A stretch of 6,714 nucleotides of DNA, taken from positions 1 through 6,714 of the forward strand of contig JAOUKW010000223.1 of the NCBI GenBank assembly GCA_029882335.1, in the 5' to 3' direction. A program made the translations under genes and the position numbers. Every line of letters begins with the position of its first letter. The first letter of the stretch is position 1. Shown in pieces: positions 5,523-6,714 of the stretch. Below the pieces are notes generated by a model, which did no database searches, was not told the origin of the DNA, and worked only from the letters and a program-made list of their open reading frames with translations. This DNA is from Candidatus Heimdallarchaeota archaeon (GTDB lineage Archaea; Asgardarchaeota; Heimdallarchaeia; Heimdallarchaeales; Kariarchaeaceae).

Positions 5523-6476
5523 ATGGTTGTGATAAAAGCAACAAACCTCTGGAAAATTTATAATCCGTCTATAGAGGCTGTTAAAGGCATAAATCTCGAG
5601 GTATTCGAGGGTGAAACATTAGGATTATTGGGTCCTAATGGTGCAGGTAAATCAACTACAATAAATATGATTACTGGAGTTATAGCTCCAACGAGGGGAG
5701 ATTTACATGTATTAGGTAATCGACTTCCGAAAGATGCAAGAAAATTAGCTTCTGTTGTAGGCTATGTTCCTCAAGAATTAGTTTTTTATGAACATTTGAC
5801 AATCTTCGAAAATTTAAATTTATTTGGAACCTTATATCGCGTTAAGGATCTAAAATCTCGAATCGAGGAAATATTGGAATTAGTTAATTTATCTGAATTT
5901 TATAAAAGAAGGGGCGATCAATTAAGTGGAGGGCAAAAACGAAGATTAAATTTAGCTATAGGCTTATTAACAAAACCTAAATTATTAGTTCTCGATGAAC
6001 CTAGTGCTGGAATGGATCCTCAATCGAGAAATATTTTATGGAATTCAATAGAGGAATTGGCGTCTGAAAATGTTACCATTTTACTAACGACACATTTGAT
6101 GGAAACTGCAGATAGATTATCTGATAGAATTGCAATTATCGATCATGGTGTGGTACAAATGATAGATACGCCTGGAAATTTGAAAAAACAAATTGGAAAT
6201 GGAGATGTAGTTAGAATTAAATTTACAGATGCTATTAATAATGAGCAATTATTAGTAATTAAACAAGCACTAATTAATAAATTTGGTAATAGTAGTGTTG
6301 TTTCAACAAATCATAGCTTTTCAATTAGTGTTTTAGATGGAGTTAATGCAATATCTCAGATCATTCCAACTATTGGTGAAAATAATCAAAAACAATATCT
6401 TGAGGAAATTAGTCTTCGAGATAATACCTTGGAGGATGTGTTTATTCACATTACAGGGAATAAATTACGAGAGTGA
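5523..6476 (+). CDS. ABC-2 type exporter, ATP-binding subunit
   Basis: A 317-residue cytoplasmic ATPase powering an ABC exporter. All nucleotide-site motifs are intact: Walker A GPNGAGKST (37-45), Q-loop Q84, signature LSGGQ (134-138), Walker B LLVLDEP with catalytic E159, D-loop SAGMDP (161-166) and switch H191. The ~100 residues after about 215 match the C-terminal extension (DUF4162-like) of DrrA/CcmA-type exporter ATPases, ending in the usual 'LEDVFIHITG'. The ATG at 5523 is chosen because the TATA box would start transcription at about 5522-5526. The in-frame ATG at 5508 would add five residues (MCINH) and lies outside such a transcript, although another, unseen promoter could include it. 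The permease gene begins four bases after the stop. Daunorubicin/antibiotic-type and lipid exporters share this architecture, so the cargo is unknown. The divergent winged-helix regulator probably controls it. Confidence 0.93.
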   Translation: MVVIKATNLWKIYNPSIEAVKGINLEVFEGETLGLLGPNGAGKSTTINMITGVIAPTRGDLHVLGNRLPKDARKLASVVGYVPQELVFYEHLTIFENLNLFGTLYRVKDLKSRIEEILELVNLSEFYKRRGDQLSGGQKRRLNLAIGLLTKPKLLVLDEPSAGMDPQSRNILWNSIEELASENVTILLTTHLMETADRLSDRIAIIDHGVVQMIDTPGNLKKQIGNGDVVRIKFTDAINNEQLLVIKQALINKFGNSSVVSTNHSFSISVLDGVNAISQIIPTIGENNQKQYLEEISLRDNTLEDVFIHITGNKLRE

Positions 6477-6480
6477 AATT

Positions 6481-6714
6481 ATGATAAATCGAATATATTA
6501 TCTAACAACCGGACATTTAAAGAGATATCTAAGAAATAAATCTGCAGTTACAGGTGTTATTTTCTTTCCATTAATCTTTATTGGAATTTTTGGTATGGCA
6601 TTTGGATTTGATGTAAACCAAGGAAATGAGACTATTGAATTAGGAATTATTAACAGTGATGATGGTATTCCTGATAACCTAATATTTGTTGATGAAAGTG
6701 GGAATAATGCATCT
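6481..6714 (+). CDS. ABC-2 type exporter permease, N-terminal part (runs off the window)
   Basis: The ATG at 6481 opens a frame that stays open for all 78 codons to the window's end. A basic amphipathic lead (HLKRYLRNKS, 12-21) is followed by a transmembrane helix at about 22-43 (VIFFPLIFIGIFGMAFGF) and then by ETIELGIINSDDGIPD (52-67). This is the beginning of the large extracytoplasmic domain typical of ABC-2 (ABC2_membrane_3-like) permeases, where 'i-x-x-G-i-v-n-x-D' recurs. It is the channel partner of the ATPase just upstream, with which it is almost certainly cotranscribed (4-base gap). GAGAGTGA (6469-6476), overlapping the ATPase stop, is a weak partial match to an archaeal ribosome binding site. 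That would suit an internal operon gene, unlike the leaderless first genes. The full topology and substrate cannot be judged from this fragment. Confidence 0.85.
   Translation, partial: MINRIYYLTTGHLKRYLRNKSAVTGVIFFPLIFIGIFGMAFGFDVNQGNETIELGIINSDDGIPDNLIFVDESGNNAS

Noticed and set aside
1..6714. CRISPR arrays, tRNA or rRNA genes, insertion sequences
   Set aside because: I saw no regularly spaced repeats, no tRNA-like conserved arms, no rRNA blocks and no transposase-like frames or terminal inverted repeats on either strand.

Overview
The window is strongly AT-rich and looks archaeal. Four genes carry a TATA-like box about 24-29 bases upstream of the start codon with little or no 5' leader and no Shine-Dalgarno motif, which is the pattern of archaeal leaderless transcripts. 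The winged-helix regulator is also of a type common in archaea. A low-GC archaeon is well supported. A more specific placement, for example among the Asgard archaea, would be a guess that the sequence alone cannot settle.

Left part (1-1353, + strand): the 3' half of a zinc-type medium-chain (MDR) alcohol dehydrogenase, whose 5' end lies outside the window. After a short gap with its own TATA box comes a stand-alone nucleotidyltransferase-fold protein with an intact GS...DxD...D active-site pattern.

Centre (1438-3576, - strand): a 712-residue multi-pass membrane protein. Its N-terminal ~200 residues resemble the membrane-embedded substrate-binding (S) subunits of ECF-type vitamin transporters. 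This part is joined to two beta-rich domains and further membrane segments. It is the least ordinary gene here. Upstream of it lies a ~346-bp gene-free stretch that holds its promoter and two inverted repeats. On the far side is a small SRPBCC-fold (COG4276-like) protein at 3923-4378.

Right part (4383-6714): a regulated exporter locus. A six-TM membrane protein and a winged-helix regulator are read leftward, probably as one transcript. Divergent from them, an ABC ATPase and the start of an ABC-2 permease are read rightward and nearly abut. The shared intergenic region carries a TATA box for each direction and, between them, a perfect 8-bp inverted repeat with a 5-bp spacer. That repeat is the natural candidate operator for the regulator. 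The likely reading is a one-component switch controlling an ABC-2 exporter whose substrate is unknown.
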